Shown here piece after piece: positions 1 to 11,249 of a DNA stretch of 64,000 nt (its first letter is position 1; each line of letters opens with the position of its first letter). Source of the stretch: Atriophallophorus winterbourni (Eukaryota > Platyhelminthes > Trematoda > Plagiorchiida > Microphallidae). A program made the translations under genes and the position numbers. The notes under the pieces were generated by a model. It worked only from the letters and a program-made list of their open reading frames with translations. It searched no databases and was not told the DNA's origin. The stretch spans positions 55,709 to 119,708 of the forward strand of contig JACCGJ010005792.1 in assembly GCA_013407085.1 (NCBI GenBank). The letters run 5' to 3'.

Positions 1-231
1 TTCTTAATGACTTTAGACAAGAGATAGCTTTTAGTGAAGTTAACTGGTAGATCCCATGTAGCAGACCACTTGATGACCTTTTCTATATCCTCAAGAAGAT
101 CCTGTTCATCCAGTGATCCGATCAATTTGACATCATCTGCAAAAATATAGCAGGGACACTTAAGCGACGCTGCCAAATCATCGATGAAAATGAGGAAAAG
201 TAGCGGTCCGAGTACGGAACCCTGTGGGACT
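1..231 (-). mobile_element. CR1-like LINE fragment, reverse transcriptase palm
   Basis: On the minus strand this is a reverse-transcriptase piece about 97% identical by eye to the CR1-like copy at about 56.77-57.0 kb. It runs from the V-P-Q-G-S-V motif through F-A-D-D-V and leaves the window at base 1. The match stops abruptly at 231, as expected for a 5'-truncated LINE insertion. Confidence 0.85.
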
Positions 232-380
232 AAAGGCTTCTATTAGGTCGCCTAACAACCGCCGTCACTTTAGTGAGAAGAGTTCGATGTCTTTGAGTCT
301 TGCCTCATAGGTTTTATCAGTCTGACCCTCAACCATCCTAGTCGCAAGGCGCGACTCGGAGACCATGATTTTTTCCCACT
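232..380 (-). mobile_element. CR1-like LINE fragment, C-terminal region
   Basis: The minus strand encodes a stretch with R-L-A-T-R-M, E-L-F-S-L-K and L-L-G-D-L-I-E-A-F, matching the C-terminal part of the CR1-like protein near 57.3 kb but more diverged, with a stop after S-L-K. It lies directly beside the RT piece at 1-231, in the wrong order for one element, so these are two insertions. Confidence 0.7.
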
Positions 381-721
381 TATGGGCTAAGGCTGCAACG
401 TCGCCTAATAAACCTTTTGGAATTCCAAAGGGTTTCACGCAAGTTATCATTATTGAATTGCTGAAGCTTGCCTCTACAAAAGCTTCAAAAGGTAATCCAA
501 TGAAAACTCTCGTGGGTTGACCCAAGCTGCTGTTACGTAAGTTCTTTTCAAGGAACCGTGTGGTTAATCATTGAAATGACCTCTAGATGATGTGATAAAT
601 TTTTCTAGTATTTTAAGATTTAAGAAGGAATTAGAGGCCAACGGGGATGCCTCATTTCTGTCTATGAGAAACTTGAAACTGCTTTCAGCGAAGTGACAAA
701 ACTGACTTATATGTCGAGAAA
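381..721. other. No recognisable feature
   Basis: AT-rich sequence. Short ORFs here show no motif I recognise. Confidence 0.4.
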
Positions 722-1054
722 TTGTCCGCCCGACTGTCAATGACGACTAACGAGTTAAATGAAGCTGTTTTAGCCGTCCTTACACAAGAAATTGAAAATA
801 TCACTCGATCAATCACAATTTTCTTTTGTCGCCAACAGCCTGCCCAAACTAGATACAGTAGGTTTAGTCGTGAATTGCTATCGGTTTATTTTAACATTGG
901 CCATTTTTGTCATTTGCTAGATGGTCGTGCATTTTCAGCTTATACCGAACACAAACCACTTACAATGAATCAACTGAATGCAACGATCTCATCTACAGAC
1001 GGTTATTTACCATTGAAGATGCGACAATTTGATTGTGTAAAAGTTTATAAATGA
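722..1054 (+). pseudogene. Gypsy RNase H remnant
   Basis: The translation carries Q-P-A-Q-T-R-Y-S, R-E-L-L-S-V-Y and H-L-L-D-G-R-A-F, the C-terminal half of a Ty3/Gypsy RNase H. It overlaps the RNase H of the CsRn1-like element at 60.2-60.4 kb and also includes part that is deleted there. No other part of the element is recognisable nearby, so this is an isolated relic. Confidence 0.7.
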
Positions 1055-1640
1055 TGTATGATATCAATCCAGGTCTATTCAACATCCTTTCCTGACGCAT
1101 TTTCCAGAATGAGCATGCTCAGCCACAGTGTAATAGATTTTGACGATTTGGCCGTTTTGCAGATAAAAGACGAACAACTTAATCGTACCTTCTGGTGCTG
1201 GTAAGCTGAAATGAATTCCAAAATCGAAATCGAATCATTCAATTTTATGTGATGTATCCTCCAACAAGCCTATTCCACTAGTACCACGACCATGGAGTAC
1301 ATTAAATGGTTGTCGGAATGCTTTGACTAACTAGCGTCACAAGAAAAAGCAGTTTTACTATGTTTGCATCTATTGCGGACACCAGCATAAACCTCCAGCA
1401 AGAAACTTCATCCTTTCTATTTAAGATCTCCTGAATGCAAATCATTTATTTCAGCTTTACGCAATGTAGGAGGAATAAAAGTTGTATCATTCACGCATAA
1501 TAAAACGTCAGGATTCAGAACTCAGAACTCAGATCTGAGAAAATTTAATGGTAGAAATGCAGTAAGCTTAACAATAACCATAGGATGAAAAGGTATATGG
1601 TATATATAAAGAATATAAAATATCTCGAAAATCAATAAGG
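1055..1640. other. No recognisable feature
   Basis: AT-rich sequence between a Gypsy relic and a CR1-like relic. It may be decayed retroelement, but I see no motif that proves it. Confidence 0.35.
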
Positions 1641-1663
1641 ACAGCCACATACCGCATGGTTCG

Positions 1664-2985
1664 TCATAAACTCATCGAGTTTGGAAGCAAAACCTCAACA
1701 GATTCCAAGCGTGTGATTTCTTCTGGCAAAATGTTCCAAGTGAAACAAATTCTTACCGAGAAAAAATTACGACGAATCTCCAATCGAGAATGCGGAATGC
1801 TTAAAGCCTTTGAATGTGTTCGTTTTCGAGTAAGGCTATTGGTCTTTAGCAAGTGTCTAAGGGGATGGTTTTCAATATGCAAGATTTTAAATGTCAACAT
1901 GAGGTCACTACGTATCCGTCGTTGGGTAAAATTGTGTAGGTTCAGTTTTAACATTCCCTCTGTGAAAGACAAATTTCTGTAAGGGGGGATCAACTTTGTA
2001 GTACGACGATAAAGCCTGTCGAGTAGTTCGATATCCTTACTCAGTAATGGTGCCCAGGCTTGGATGGAATATTCTATAACAGGACGTATATACGTGTTAA
2101 TTACCCGGGGTAAGGTTTCGGGCTTAAAAATCCTAAATATTCTTTTGAGAAGACTCAAGATACGACAAGCTTTATTGTACATCATCCAAAAATGATGTCG
2201 AGGCTTAAGGATAAACGAAATCAAGATACCGAGATCTTTTTCTGCGGTGGTCCAGACGAGATTTTGCGTGCCAAGCTGATGCGTGTAGTGCAGAGATTTT
2301 CCAAGCTGCAGCATTTTACATTTCGCAGGGTTAAATGGTAACTCATTTAACTGGGACCAACGAAATAAGGTGCACAGATCCCGTTGTAATGCCGTACGGT
2401 CATTAACAAACCTGACATGTTTCCATATTTTAATTTAATCGGCAAATAGTATCAAGTTGCATCCAATATCCTATATTATATCGTTCATATACACCAACAA
2501 TAGAAGAGGTCCAAGCACCGAGCCTTGCGGAACTCAACTCGTGACGTCTGTTTCGCAAGATAAGAAGCTGCCAACGTGAACTCAGACGTGTCTATTAGTA
2601 AGATAGTCCCTCATCCAATTCAGCAGTATTCCCGTTAATCCATAAGCTTCGAGCTTTTCAATTAACATGTCATGGTTGACTCTATCTAAGGCTTTGGAAA
2701 TATCGATGTAGCAAGCATGTAAAGCCTCACCCTCGTTTAGTGGCTTGGTCCAATCCTCAAACGTTGTAAGGAGGTTAGATGAACAGCAACGATCTCTTCG
2801 AAAATCGTTTTGTGCAGCGGTCAAAATATTTTGGTTTTCAAAATGTTCTCTTATGCGCGCAGTCACAATACGTTCCATTAATTTAAAGATGAGCCAGTTT
2901 AGATGAGCCAGTTTCAAAAACAATGAATCGACGTGCGCCAGTTTTATTTTCATCTCGAATGGAAATGAAACACGATTCAAATACA
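1664..2985 (-). pseudogene. CR1-like LINE ORF2 remnant (second CR1 family)
   Basis: Minus-strand pieces form a 5'-truncated non-LTR reverse transcriptase. 2980-2582 holds the fingers and palm start (C-Y-I-D-I-S-K-A-L-D-R-V-N-H-D). 2581-2315 can be read through stops as V-P-Q-G-S-V-L-G-P, then a damaged F-A-D-D site where the second D is a stop. 2314-1664 is the C-terminal region (I-E-Y-S-I-Q-A-W; F-F-S-V-R, N-I-L-P-E-E). It clearly differs from the CR1-like family at 54.6-57.7 kb. Several in-frame stops make it inactive. Confidence 0.8.
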
Positions 2986-3019
2986 GGAATATAATATAAG
3001 GTAATGCCTTTCATTTCAA

Positions 3020-3760
3020 GGCTAAAAGGTTAGATCCGGATCGAGAACAAAATCTAACGATGCAACACTAGAAACAAAATGTTTTACGCACGTGGCGAGA
3101 ATTGCAAGACGTGACTACTAGAGACAATGATATAAATTCGTCATTAATATCAGGATCTGCAAATTTCTGGAATCAGTCAAACATGTTTTAACAGTTCGAC
3201 AAACAGGTTGAATATGACCGGATTTTTAGCACTTTGTGACATTAGGCTTGGCAAAATTGCCAAGTATGATGTAATGAATTCTGCTACATGATGCACACTT
3301 CCCAACTTTGATTGAATTAGAATGGCTACTGGCAACGCGACGAAAACTGGTTTGATGTTTGAATAGTTGCGCTACAATAGAATCATTCCCTGGTGACAAA
3401 CAAGTCGTTGCAGTACGTGGCATTGGATATTATTCTGAGTGAGATCAAAAATTTTTAAATGAGGGTTCTGGCAATTTCAAAAGTTTATTCTGTAGAACAC
3501 TGTTATTAATTATAGCAATCAAGCTATCTTTCAACTGCATTTCCAGCAAGTCATCGAAATCGCATTTGGCAGCCTGAGGTAACAACTATAGAAAAAATCA
3601 CGAATTTCTTGAGTAGGCTGCCGCACCATTGCATGAAATTTCGCTCCATCAGATGTTTTGAAGTACACAGGTTCTAAATGCTGCAATAAAAGCTGCTCTA
3701 ACGACTCGTATGAGACAGAAATAGTTGGATGAGGATATTCCAATTTTTATTTACGTATAA
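3020..3760 (-). pseudogene. Gypsy-like gag remnant (capsid and zinc knuckle)
   Basis: Minus-strand residues at 3743-3531 read like a retroelement capsid segment (L-E-Q-L-L-L-Q-H-L-E-P, A-K-F-H-A-M-V-R-Q-P). Further on, about 3290-3180, a Cys/His-rich stretch ends in C-x-K-S-G-H-I-Q-P-V-C, the last half of a CCHC knuckle, with a stop inside it. The order capsid then knuckle fits Gag. It lacks the CHCC type of the 57.7-kb element, so it belongs to another Gypsy lineage. The CR1-like relic begins where it ends. Confidence 0.55.
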
Positions 3761-4049
3761 GCGGATTTTTCAATTGAATTAAAAAATAAATAGACTCCTT
3801 ATAATTTTTAGCCCTTGGACGTGTTCACCACCAAATTTCTAATCTTTCAAAATAATCTTCAATGTCCCATGCATTTGTGTTTATATCAAGGAGTTCCGAG
3901 CTTGAATTTGACATGAAATTGATGTTCGCGACCCCAAATGTATTAGTTGAATAATGGAATTATGTCTAACATGTATTTTGAGCAGAATTACTCGCTTTGG
4001 CGGTACATATACAAACAAACAAAACACCAATTTATTGGCAGTAGTGGGC

Positions 4050-4142
4050 TCTCCTTTGAAGCTTTCCACCGACAGAAATTCTGGACGCTCGACTGGCTAA
4101 TCAGCCATTTACACTCCTGTTCCAACTGAACTGAGCTGAACT
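4050..4142 (+). repeat. CR1-like LINE 3' tail fragment
   Basis: The stretch contains the GGACGCTCGA-type block and ends in an ACTGAACTGA-like microsatellite. The same block and tail close the copies at 4243-4862 and 62643-62800, so this is a solo 3' end of the CR1-like family. Confidence 0.65.
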
Positions 4143-4242
4143 GAAAAGCAATCGGAATAAGCAATTGGTCACGAAGTATGTTCGAATATCGAACAAATAA
4201 TTAATAATAGCGTATAACAAAATTTACAAGAATAAACAATCA

Positions 4243-4862
4243 GTGGTGGTCGATAGTACGATTACCACACGATTGTCGACTAATTTTAAATTACACTTTT
4301 TCAGCTTCAGGGTGGTCAACTTCTGGAACAAGCTTCCTGAAGAACTTAACTCCTGTAGTTCCGTCTTAACTTTCAAGCAGGGTGTAGACAGTGACTGGGG
4401 TAAGTTATTCTCTGATTACATCCCATGATCGCCATGCTTAGATTGTCCTCCATTTTGCTCGCTATTCATCGTAGCAATTTTATCGCATCTTCTTATTCTT
4501 GATTCTCCATCAGCTGACCTCTCAACGTGTTGGCGAGGAGAACCTGCATTTTATTTTTTTCAGCATCGATTATTGCGTGTTGCTGTCCTACTACTATCCG
4601 GTATATCGCCTGGTACCGCGATCAACAGAGATTGCAAACGGAGGAAAAAGAAAATTACCTTTTGGCAGTGCATCGATTATAGCGCGGTGCTCCCCAACTA
4701 CACTCTCCTAGTCCTACGACCATCATAGTTTTCACACGGAGAACAAGGATGGACCCTTTGGAAGTGGTGGATGGTTCTCTTAACTTTTCACCAAAAGAAA
4801 TTCAGGACGCTCGATTGGCTTGTCAGCCACTTACTGTCCTGTGCATACTGAACTGAACTGAA
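4243..4862 (+). mobile_element. CR1-like LINE 3' end (C-terminus, 3' UTR and tail)
   Basis: 4243-4428 encodes the last ~60 residues of the CR1-like protein (F-F-S-F-R-V-V-N-F-W-N-K-L-P-E-E, ending Y-I-P), aligning with the last residues of the protein ending at 57669. A ~430-bp 3' UTR follows, with the conserved GGACGCTCGATTGGCT block and a short ACTGA-type tandem tail at about 4845-4862. It is a strongly 5'-truncated insertion. Confidence 0.75.
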
Positions 4863-5639
4863 ATTAAATATTTCAGAGTGCTTTTAATTTGGATAGCATT
4901 TGCGAACTATAATTCTCAGATTTTACGTAGAGGCGCTATCAGCTTTTTGAGTTGCTCGTTGACTTTTCTTAATTCTCTATGAAATAACTGCGGTGGCTAC
5001 CTTTCACTTTTGGCAGTTGGTTAGTGGAGAACGTAACTTGTTCATTGATTCTAATATTTTTAATTCCACAGCAATAAGTATTCGATGTTCTATTTATTAG
5101 TAATCAGTCATCGTGGATTCAAACTAATTTGTTTTTCTTAATCAAATAAATGTTGATTACATAGGTGGCTTTTGGCGGCCTTGCTATGTACTCAGTCGCA
5201 TCGTTATTTTATCACGTGGTCTGGCGTATATTTTTGTCCTCATGTTTGAACGGTTACAGATTCACATAGTGCATGGAAAGCGTAGACTTACTCAACTATT
5301 TTTTCCATATTACAACCAATTTTACGCTTCTCAAAATTTCTCAAGTCCAGATGTAGTACTGATGGTTTTTTATGCTAAATTACGAAACCCTCGAATCACA
5401 GCAATTTTTAATCGCATGTTTCAGTAGTTTTACTGCCAGTTTTATTCAATTATATATTTTTCGACCATCAGCTATAATAAATCTTGTGAGACTGTCTGGC
5501 TCTATACTTGTGACTTCGCGTCCAATTTGCCACAACAGACACTCTTATATTATCTTACAGGTATTCAAACAGTTTCCTTTTGTTGATTGTGTTCGGTAGC
5601 CACCTTAATTTGTTTGCGTTTTATTACAAGTCTTATTCG

Positions 5640-5642
<3 letters not shown>
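4863..5642. other. No recognisable feature
   Basis: AT-rich, mildly pyrimidine-biased sequence with short ORFs only; nothing recognised. Confidence 0.4.

Positions 5643-5685
<43 letters not shown>
5643..5685. repeat. (TA)n microsatellite
   Basis: An uninterrupted TA dinucleotide tract of about 43 bp, followed by CT-rich and C-rich low-complexity DNA to about 5835. ORFs across it are artefacts of the repeat. Confidence 0.95.
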
Positions 5686-5686
<1 letters not shown>

Positions 5687-5933
5687 TATATAATATTTAT
5701 ATAGCTATTACGTATATATACTCTCTCTCTCTCGTTCTGCCTCTCTACTCTCTACTCGTCTCTTGTCAGCCCCCACCCTTCTTTGCCCCGCTTGGCTGGT
5801 TCCCTTCCCCCCCTTCCGGCCCGCCCGCTTCTCTCACTCGGATAGTTATCTCGGGGACGTCTTCTGTATCCACAGAAGAAAAAAAGACTACTGACAGCAG
5901 AAAGAACATTCTGATCAGTTGATGATGGATTCG

Positions 5934-6235
5934 TCAGCAATGTCGCATAGTTTTTAGTATCAACAAATGCAAAAAATTCGGATTAGTACCGGCGTACGAT
6001 AACGAATGAATCTGCGTAGGTCCGAGAATTTTTGCCGGTTCAATAGCCGAACGCAAACTCATTGCTCGCATTTCTAGGAAGCGGAGGCGTACATTGTTTG
6101 AATGCATACCAGACATGAAAGCAAGTTGAGCAGCCTGATCGCAATGCTGTTCTGCTGTGACTTCCTGAAAGTTACACTCCGTGGCCAGTGAATTCAACCT
6201 TAGAACGAATTGATCGATATTTTAGAAAAGAGATT
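5934..6235 (-). pseudogene. Gypsy-like gag fragment
   Basis: Minus-strand residues include L-N-S-L-A-T-E-C-N-F, D-Q-A-A-Q-L-A-F-M-S-G-M and R-L-R-F-L-E-M, the usual pattern of a Gypsy capsid (L-x-x-L-A-x-x-C-x-F, then an F-x-x-G helix, then R-x-R-L-L-E). It is probably another copy of the lineage at 3020-3760 because both share the start of the motif. No pol is visible beside it. Confidence 0.55.
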
Positions 6236-6515
6236 CCACGTTAATTGTTTCAGTCGCCACTATCGCCTTTATTCTTGAATAGCCTGCCGATTTTGGTATT
6301 TGCGAATGAGTAATCCATGAAATGTCTGGATTATAACTATTCTACAGTGTTTGTTGAGCTCCGATGGTATGCTGTCGCTCCAGGAGCCTTTTCTCTCGCT
6401 AAGTGGTCGATCGCTCGGTTGAGCTCATCAAGAGCCGGTGAATTGCATACTCAATGGTTGGTAAAGACTTCACAGTTCCAAGTGCGCTTTCCTTGGAGTA
6501 TAGAGAGGTGTTTGT

Positions 6516-6710
6516 GTATGAAATCACAAGCCTGATGCAGGTAAAGTGCCGCACATTCATAGACTGCATATGGGCTAAGACAAGTATGAAAACGAAAATA
6601 TAAATGGCGTGGTTATTGACCGTGTTTTCGCATGCAGCGCATTACCGTTGGCATATCAATTTAGCAAGTATTAGCTGCACGACACCGAAGGACTTCACGA
6701 TCGCACATCC
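6516..6710 (-). mobile_element. SINE-like element, near full length
   Basis: An old copy of the ~230-bp SINE-like family, defined best at 42191-42423. On the plus strand it reads from the inverted 3' end (ACAAGCCTGAT) to the inverted 5' end (GATCGCACATCC). Confidence 0.75.
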
Positions 6711-6939
6711 ATACAGAGAGAAGATATGCTCGACCCATCTTTTCATCTTGTATGCTATCGAAAATCCGTATCTGCATTGTTCTCAATACCGAAGCTAAAT
6801 TCGGTTTAATCGTCTTGCATATCGCATAGAAATCTGCTGAAACTTAGTTCCTAGGACTTTAAGAAGGCTTAGGTTTTTGTCAGAAATACTTACCGTTTCT
6901 CGTTTAGAACAACAGTCATCACAGGAGCTTTTGTATGGC

Positions 6940-7830
6940 CTTTTATCCAAAGGCTCCGGGTTGGATCCCCTAAGCCAACCACCTACTTTGGCCTAATAAA
7001 CCCCGTAGTATCACGCCCGCAAGTAACTATCAAAATACTGGTAAAATGGCAGATCCCGTGCTCTTGCTCTCTGTTCACACTGCTTTCGATTATCTCACAC
7101 TATGCAAACTTTTATAATAACCTTTCATTGTTTTGTAGTTCTCTGGTTAGCCCCGACAGAAGTAAATCTTGTTCATTTAGGTCTCCAAATTTAGCTACTT
7201 TTAATATTTCGCCTGCTTTTATTGTTTCCAGAGCGTTCTTGCGCCTACGCGTACCGTTTATAGTGGGGTCGTTTAATGTACGCAGTTTAACTAGCATCGG
7301 CCCCGGACAGCTTTAGCTCGCACACTTGATATCCTCAATATCGATTTATGGTCTCTATCAGAAACGCGCATATATAACTCTAGCTTGGTTACGCGATTCC
7401 CTTATCCTTCGAATTTAAGCAAGTCGTACCATCTACGTCTGTCCACTGATTACAATGACACGGTCAAGCCAGTGTTGGAATAGTTTTCTGTGACACAACT
7501 GAGATCGCACTGTTAGATGAAATCTCAGTCGACAGTCCCCCTTATACAGTAAGACTACAGGGTTTGTGCAAGAAAGGTCCATGTCGCAATCGATCCCGCA
7601 ACCTGTTTGCGGTTTTATGGAAAATTACAAGAACTCAAACTTGCATGGAGGAGTGACATCGCTGTTTTAATTGGAGAAATGAATACACATGCATATCGTC
7701 TATATTCTAACTAGCATTTCTTGGATGGTAGGCTTGTTCTCTTAAAGCGGCACTGTTCCACGCAAATTTACCATATCGCTATCAGTTACCCGTTGCGAGG
7801 TAGAATACGAAATTGCCGGAGAATTCAGCA
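6940..7830 (+). pseudogene. RTE-like LINE 5' UTR and endonuclease remnant
   Basis: Starts in a 5' UTR block shared with the RTE-like LINEs at 46.0-46.4 kb and 22.2 kb (GTAGTATCACGCC near the start codon). It continues into a decayed APE-type endonuclease: P-F-I-V-G-S-F-N-V-R-S-L, L-S-E-T-R and H-I-A-I-S-Y are recognisable, with several stops and frame changes. It ends before the reverse transcriptase. It is closest to the minus-strand copy at 20.5-22.5 kb. Confidence 0.7.
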
Positions 7831-8630
7831 AGTCTATCGCGATGGCGTAGTAGATAATCTTTCCAATGCGGTGTCCGAAAATATCACACAAAGTGGAGTG
7901 CGATTGCTACTGTAATACACGTTCTGTGTAGGTAAAACCAATGAAAATGGACAACGCCTTTTAGAAATGTGCACACAGTTCAGTCTTTGTGTCAGTAACA
8001 CTTTTTTCAAACAAAACCACAGCATAAAGTCTCTTGGAAACATCCTCGCTCTAAGCATTGGCATCAGCTTGATCTTATTCTTGTTAGGCGCACTAATATA
8101 GGAAGCGTACTCCTCACCAGTTCATATCACAGCGCAGACTGCGACACTGATCATTCACTGGTCTGTGCAAAACTGAAGCTTCCCCACACGAGATTCCACC
8201 GCACCAAATTGTCTGCTAAACCAAGGATAGAAGTCACGCGCATGTGCGAACCTAATCTAGCTGCGCGGTTTGCAAAAGCCTTCATAGCCCAGTTCAACAA
8301 GACAACCCCACTCGAAGCGGATTCAAAAAACTGGGAATCGATAAAAAGCTGTATATACCGAGTCAAATTTTCCACTCTCGGTCCGAAGAAAGCTCGAACG
8401 AGCGACTGGTTTGAAGTAAAAGATGACTACTGTGTTGGATGAGAAATGGTCAGCATTCTGGAACTTCAAAGGTATGCCAACAGATGCAAACTTACAACTT
8501 TTAAGAGCAGCTAGAAATAAGGTCCAACAGACTGCAAGACGATGTGCAAATGACCATTGCACTGAAATTAGCCTCTGTATTTTAAAAGCTGCGGATACCG
8601 GTATATATGATGGGATCAAGAGAGCCTTTA

Positions 8631-8815
8631 CTTACTTCCTTTTACTTTTGTGCGACGATCTCCTCTTGGAGGATGAGTCGGCTTCAATGAAGATTCTTGG
8701 GAATTTGGGTACAAAGCGGCGTCCCAAGCACCACTCGGCGTTTGTTCGAGTCAGCTTTTCTAGCCTTTGCACAACCAAGTGCGACCTGCAAGGCGGCAGT
8801 GAGTTCCCAGAAAGA
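8631..8815 (+). repeat. Interspersed repeat R, possible LINE 5' UTR
   Basis: About 185 bp matching 22900-23095 almost base for base (shared GATTCTTGGGAATTTGGG block). Here it runs straight into a LINE C-terminal segment, at 23.1 kb into unrelated sequence. It could be a 5' leader of an RTE-like element. Confidence 0.6.
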
Positions 8816-8956
8816 GGTGGTGGTTGCTGGGGGTCGGATAGAGAAGGAAATCACGTCCAGAATTGCTAAGGCCAGACTGGCATTCACGAAATTCAAGTGC
8901 CTGTGGAAGAGACGTGATTTGAGCTTAGGTATTAAAGGAAGGATATATTCCACCTC

Positions 8957-11249
8957 ATCAGAACAACTGGAAGCGGGCGACCAGGCATCAGTGAGTTGAT
9001 ACGTGAAACAGATGGTTTGCCAGTATTTAACATGCACAGACGCATGGAGCGATGGGCAGAACATTTTGAGGCACAGTTTAACTGGGCTTCTGCACCCACT
9101 GATTTAGAGAATACGGAACACTGTACCCCATGGTCGATTTCTCTTGAGGCTCCGACTCAATCAGAGATTTACAGTGTAGTCCGGAGCCTTAAGCGCCATC
9201 GGGCATCAGGTGCTGATGCTTTGCTTCCGTCATTGTTCAAAGATGGCGGTTTCGCTTTAGTTCGCGAACTTCAAGCGCTGTTCGCCAACATATGGGCTGA
9301 GGAACGCGTTCCGATCCCGTGGAGAGAATCAGTAATTGCTCTGATTTTCAAAAAGGGACGGTGCGATTCCTGTGAAAATCATCGGGGTATCAGTCTCATT
9401 TCAGTAGCTCCTAAAATATTGGCGTCCATTCTGCTTCAACGATTGAGTACCAAACGGGAAGAGCAAATCCATGAGGAGCAAACCGGGTTTCGTTGCTGTC
9501 GGGGGTGCATAGATCAAATTTTCACACTCCGTCAGTTACTGGAGCAACGCCACACTTTTCGTAAACCAACTATCGTGGTATTCCTTGACATCCCAGCGGC
9601 ATTCGATTCAATCGATCGTGAAAGTCTTTGGAACTGTCTACTGAGACATGGAGTGCCCGAAAAGTATGTTTGGATCTTGAAAGCATTATATTGCCAAACT
9701 TCGGGCAGGGTTCGAGCGTACGGACAATTGTCGTCCTCGTTCAATATCTCCAGCGGGGTGCGGCAGGGCTGCCCTATCTCGCCGTTCCTTTTTAACTTCG
9801 CGATCGACGATGTCCTGAGAAAAGCTTTAGCTGGCCTGGTGGGCACAGGTGTTGAACTTCTGCCGGGTGAGCGAGCGACCGATCTAGAGTATGCCGATGA
9901 CATCGCACTTCTGGGAGATGACCCTCATATAATGCAACAAGCCCTGGACCGCCTGGCACTTGAAGCTTCAAGGTATGGCATGTGCCTAACAAGTGTAAAA
10001 CACTTACCCAGGATTGGAGCGGCTCTCTTCCAAACCTAACTGTGTGCGATGTCAATCTTGAATTGGTCGACAGCTTTGTTTACCTTGGCAGTTGTATCTC
10101 CGCTGGAGGTTGTGTCGAGGACGAGATCTCACATCGTGTTCGCAAAGCGGGTGCAGCGTTTGCTAACCTTCGCCACCTGTGGCGTCGACGCGATGTTTCA
10201 CTCCACAATAAAGGCCGAGTGTACAACGCAGTGGTGCGTGCTACACTGGCTTGCCGAAATACCTCCACGTGGTACCAGCTGGGTGGGCTCGGTTCTCCGA
10301 GCTCAGCGAAAGGTTCGGCGGTGGTGTCTGAGGGTGTGGTGGGTTTTCGCCTGGCAAGCGTTCTCCCTATAAAAAGCCACAAAAATCCAATGATGACATC
10401 ACGACGCGGCGGATGTGACTCGCCGCTCCAAAAGTCACTGCCCCTTGTCCTATCCAAGGACATTGTATGGTGCACAGGCAAAAACTGAAGTCACCAACCT
10501 ATCAACGGGGTTATCGGGCTCCGAACTGGAAATTCCCAGAAAAGGGCGTATGAACCGCTTCGTCGGTCACCGGCCACCGATAGGTGCGAACCTCTCTCGC
10601 TCCACTGCCTTGTGGGTAAAGGCTCGGGGTGGGACCCCCTAAACGAAATCTCCCCTACTTCGGTGTAGGCAACCGGGTAGTATCATGCCTACGTTCAACG
10701 ATGCCGATGACAACGCTTTGTACCCCCTTAATAAGTGCTACACTCCTTTATGGCTGCGAAACCTGGTCTATCCGAGCGGAAGATGTCCGTCGCCTTTCTA
10801 TTTTTGATACCCGTTGCCTGTGTAGAATTGCTCGCATTCGGTGGCAGCATCGTGTTACAAATATAGATCTCTGCAAGCGGGTGTTAGGACCAGGTGGCGT
10901 ATTCGTTTGCCTGGGTGGGGTCCAAAAGCTCCACCCAATAGTTGGCTGGAAACCTTACGCGATATGGCTAGAAACCGAAGTCAGTGGCGCCAGTGTATTT
11001 TATTGTGTGTCATAATTTTTTTATTCGGTATTATTTTACATGAAAACACAAAAAGAAAAACAAAAAAAAAAAAAATCGCATGCAGTGAAACTACAAAAAC
11101 CAGCTGCTTTTTTGTGCATTTGCTTTTGCGTATTCAGCTTGCCTGCTTTCCTGTTTCCACGCGCTTGCTTATCTGCTTTTCCTGCTTCATTTTGCTTGAC
11201 ACTTTGTCTGGCTCCAGACTTGTGCTTCATGATGATGATGATGCTGATG
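8957..11249 (+). pseudogene. RTE-like LINE B2 (RT to 3' tail), inserted in B3
   Basis: A 5'-truncated insertion flanked by ACCTC duplications. 8996-10039 encodes the RT: K-R-H-R-A-S-G-A-D (linker), V-F-L-D-I-P-A-A-F-D-S-I (motif A), S-S-G-V-R-Q-G-C-P-I-S-P (motif B) and L-E-Y-A-D-D-I-A-L-L (catalytic YADD). A frameshift near 9990 moves to the thumb (V-Y-L-G-S-C-I-S-A-G-G). After a 487-bp insert the C-terminal region resumes at 10745 ([14 protein letters not shown]). The 3' UTR has an A-rich run, a terminal hairpin at 11206-11219 and a GATGATGATG tail. Confidence 0.85.
10248..10734 (+). mobile_element. 487-bp LINE-derived insert with 10-bp target duplication
   Basis: The direct repeat GTGCTACACT occurs at 10238-10247 and 10735-10744. 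The B2 reading frame is broken at the left copy and resumes at the right one. The insert matches the 5' UTR of the RTE-like LINE at 46.0-46.4 kb and reaches only the first codons after the start (M-P-T-F-N-D-A-D), then ends in an AATAA-like tail. It carries no endonuclease or RT. Read as a non-autonomous derivative that kept only the 5' leader. Confidence 0.75.

Noticed and set aside
5587..5922. 111-codon ORF across the TA tract
   Set aside because: Low-complexity translation of (TA)n, CT-rich and C-rich DNA.
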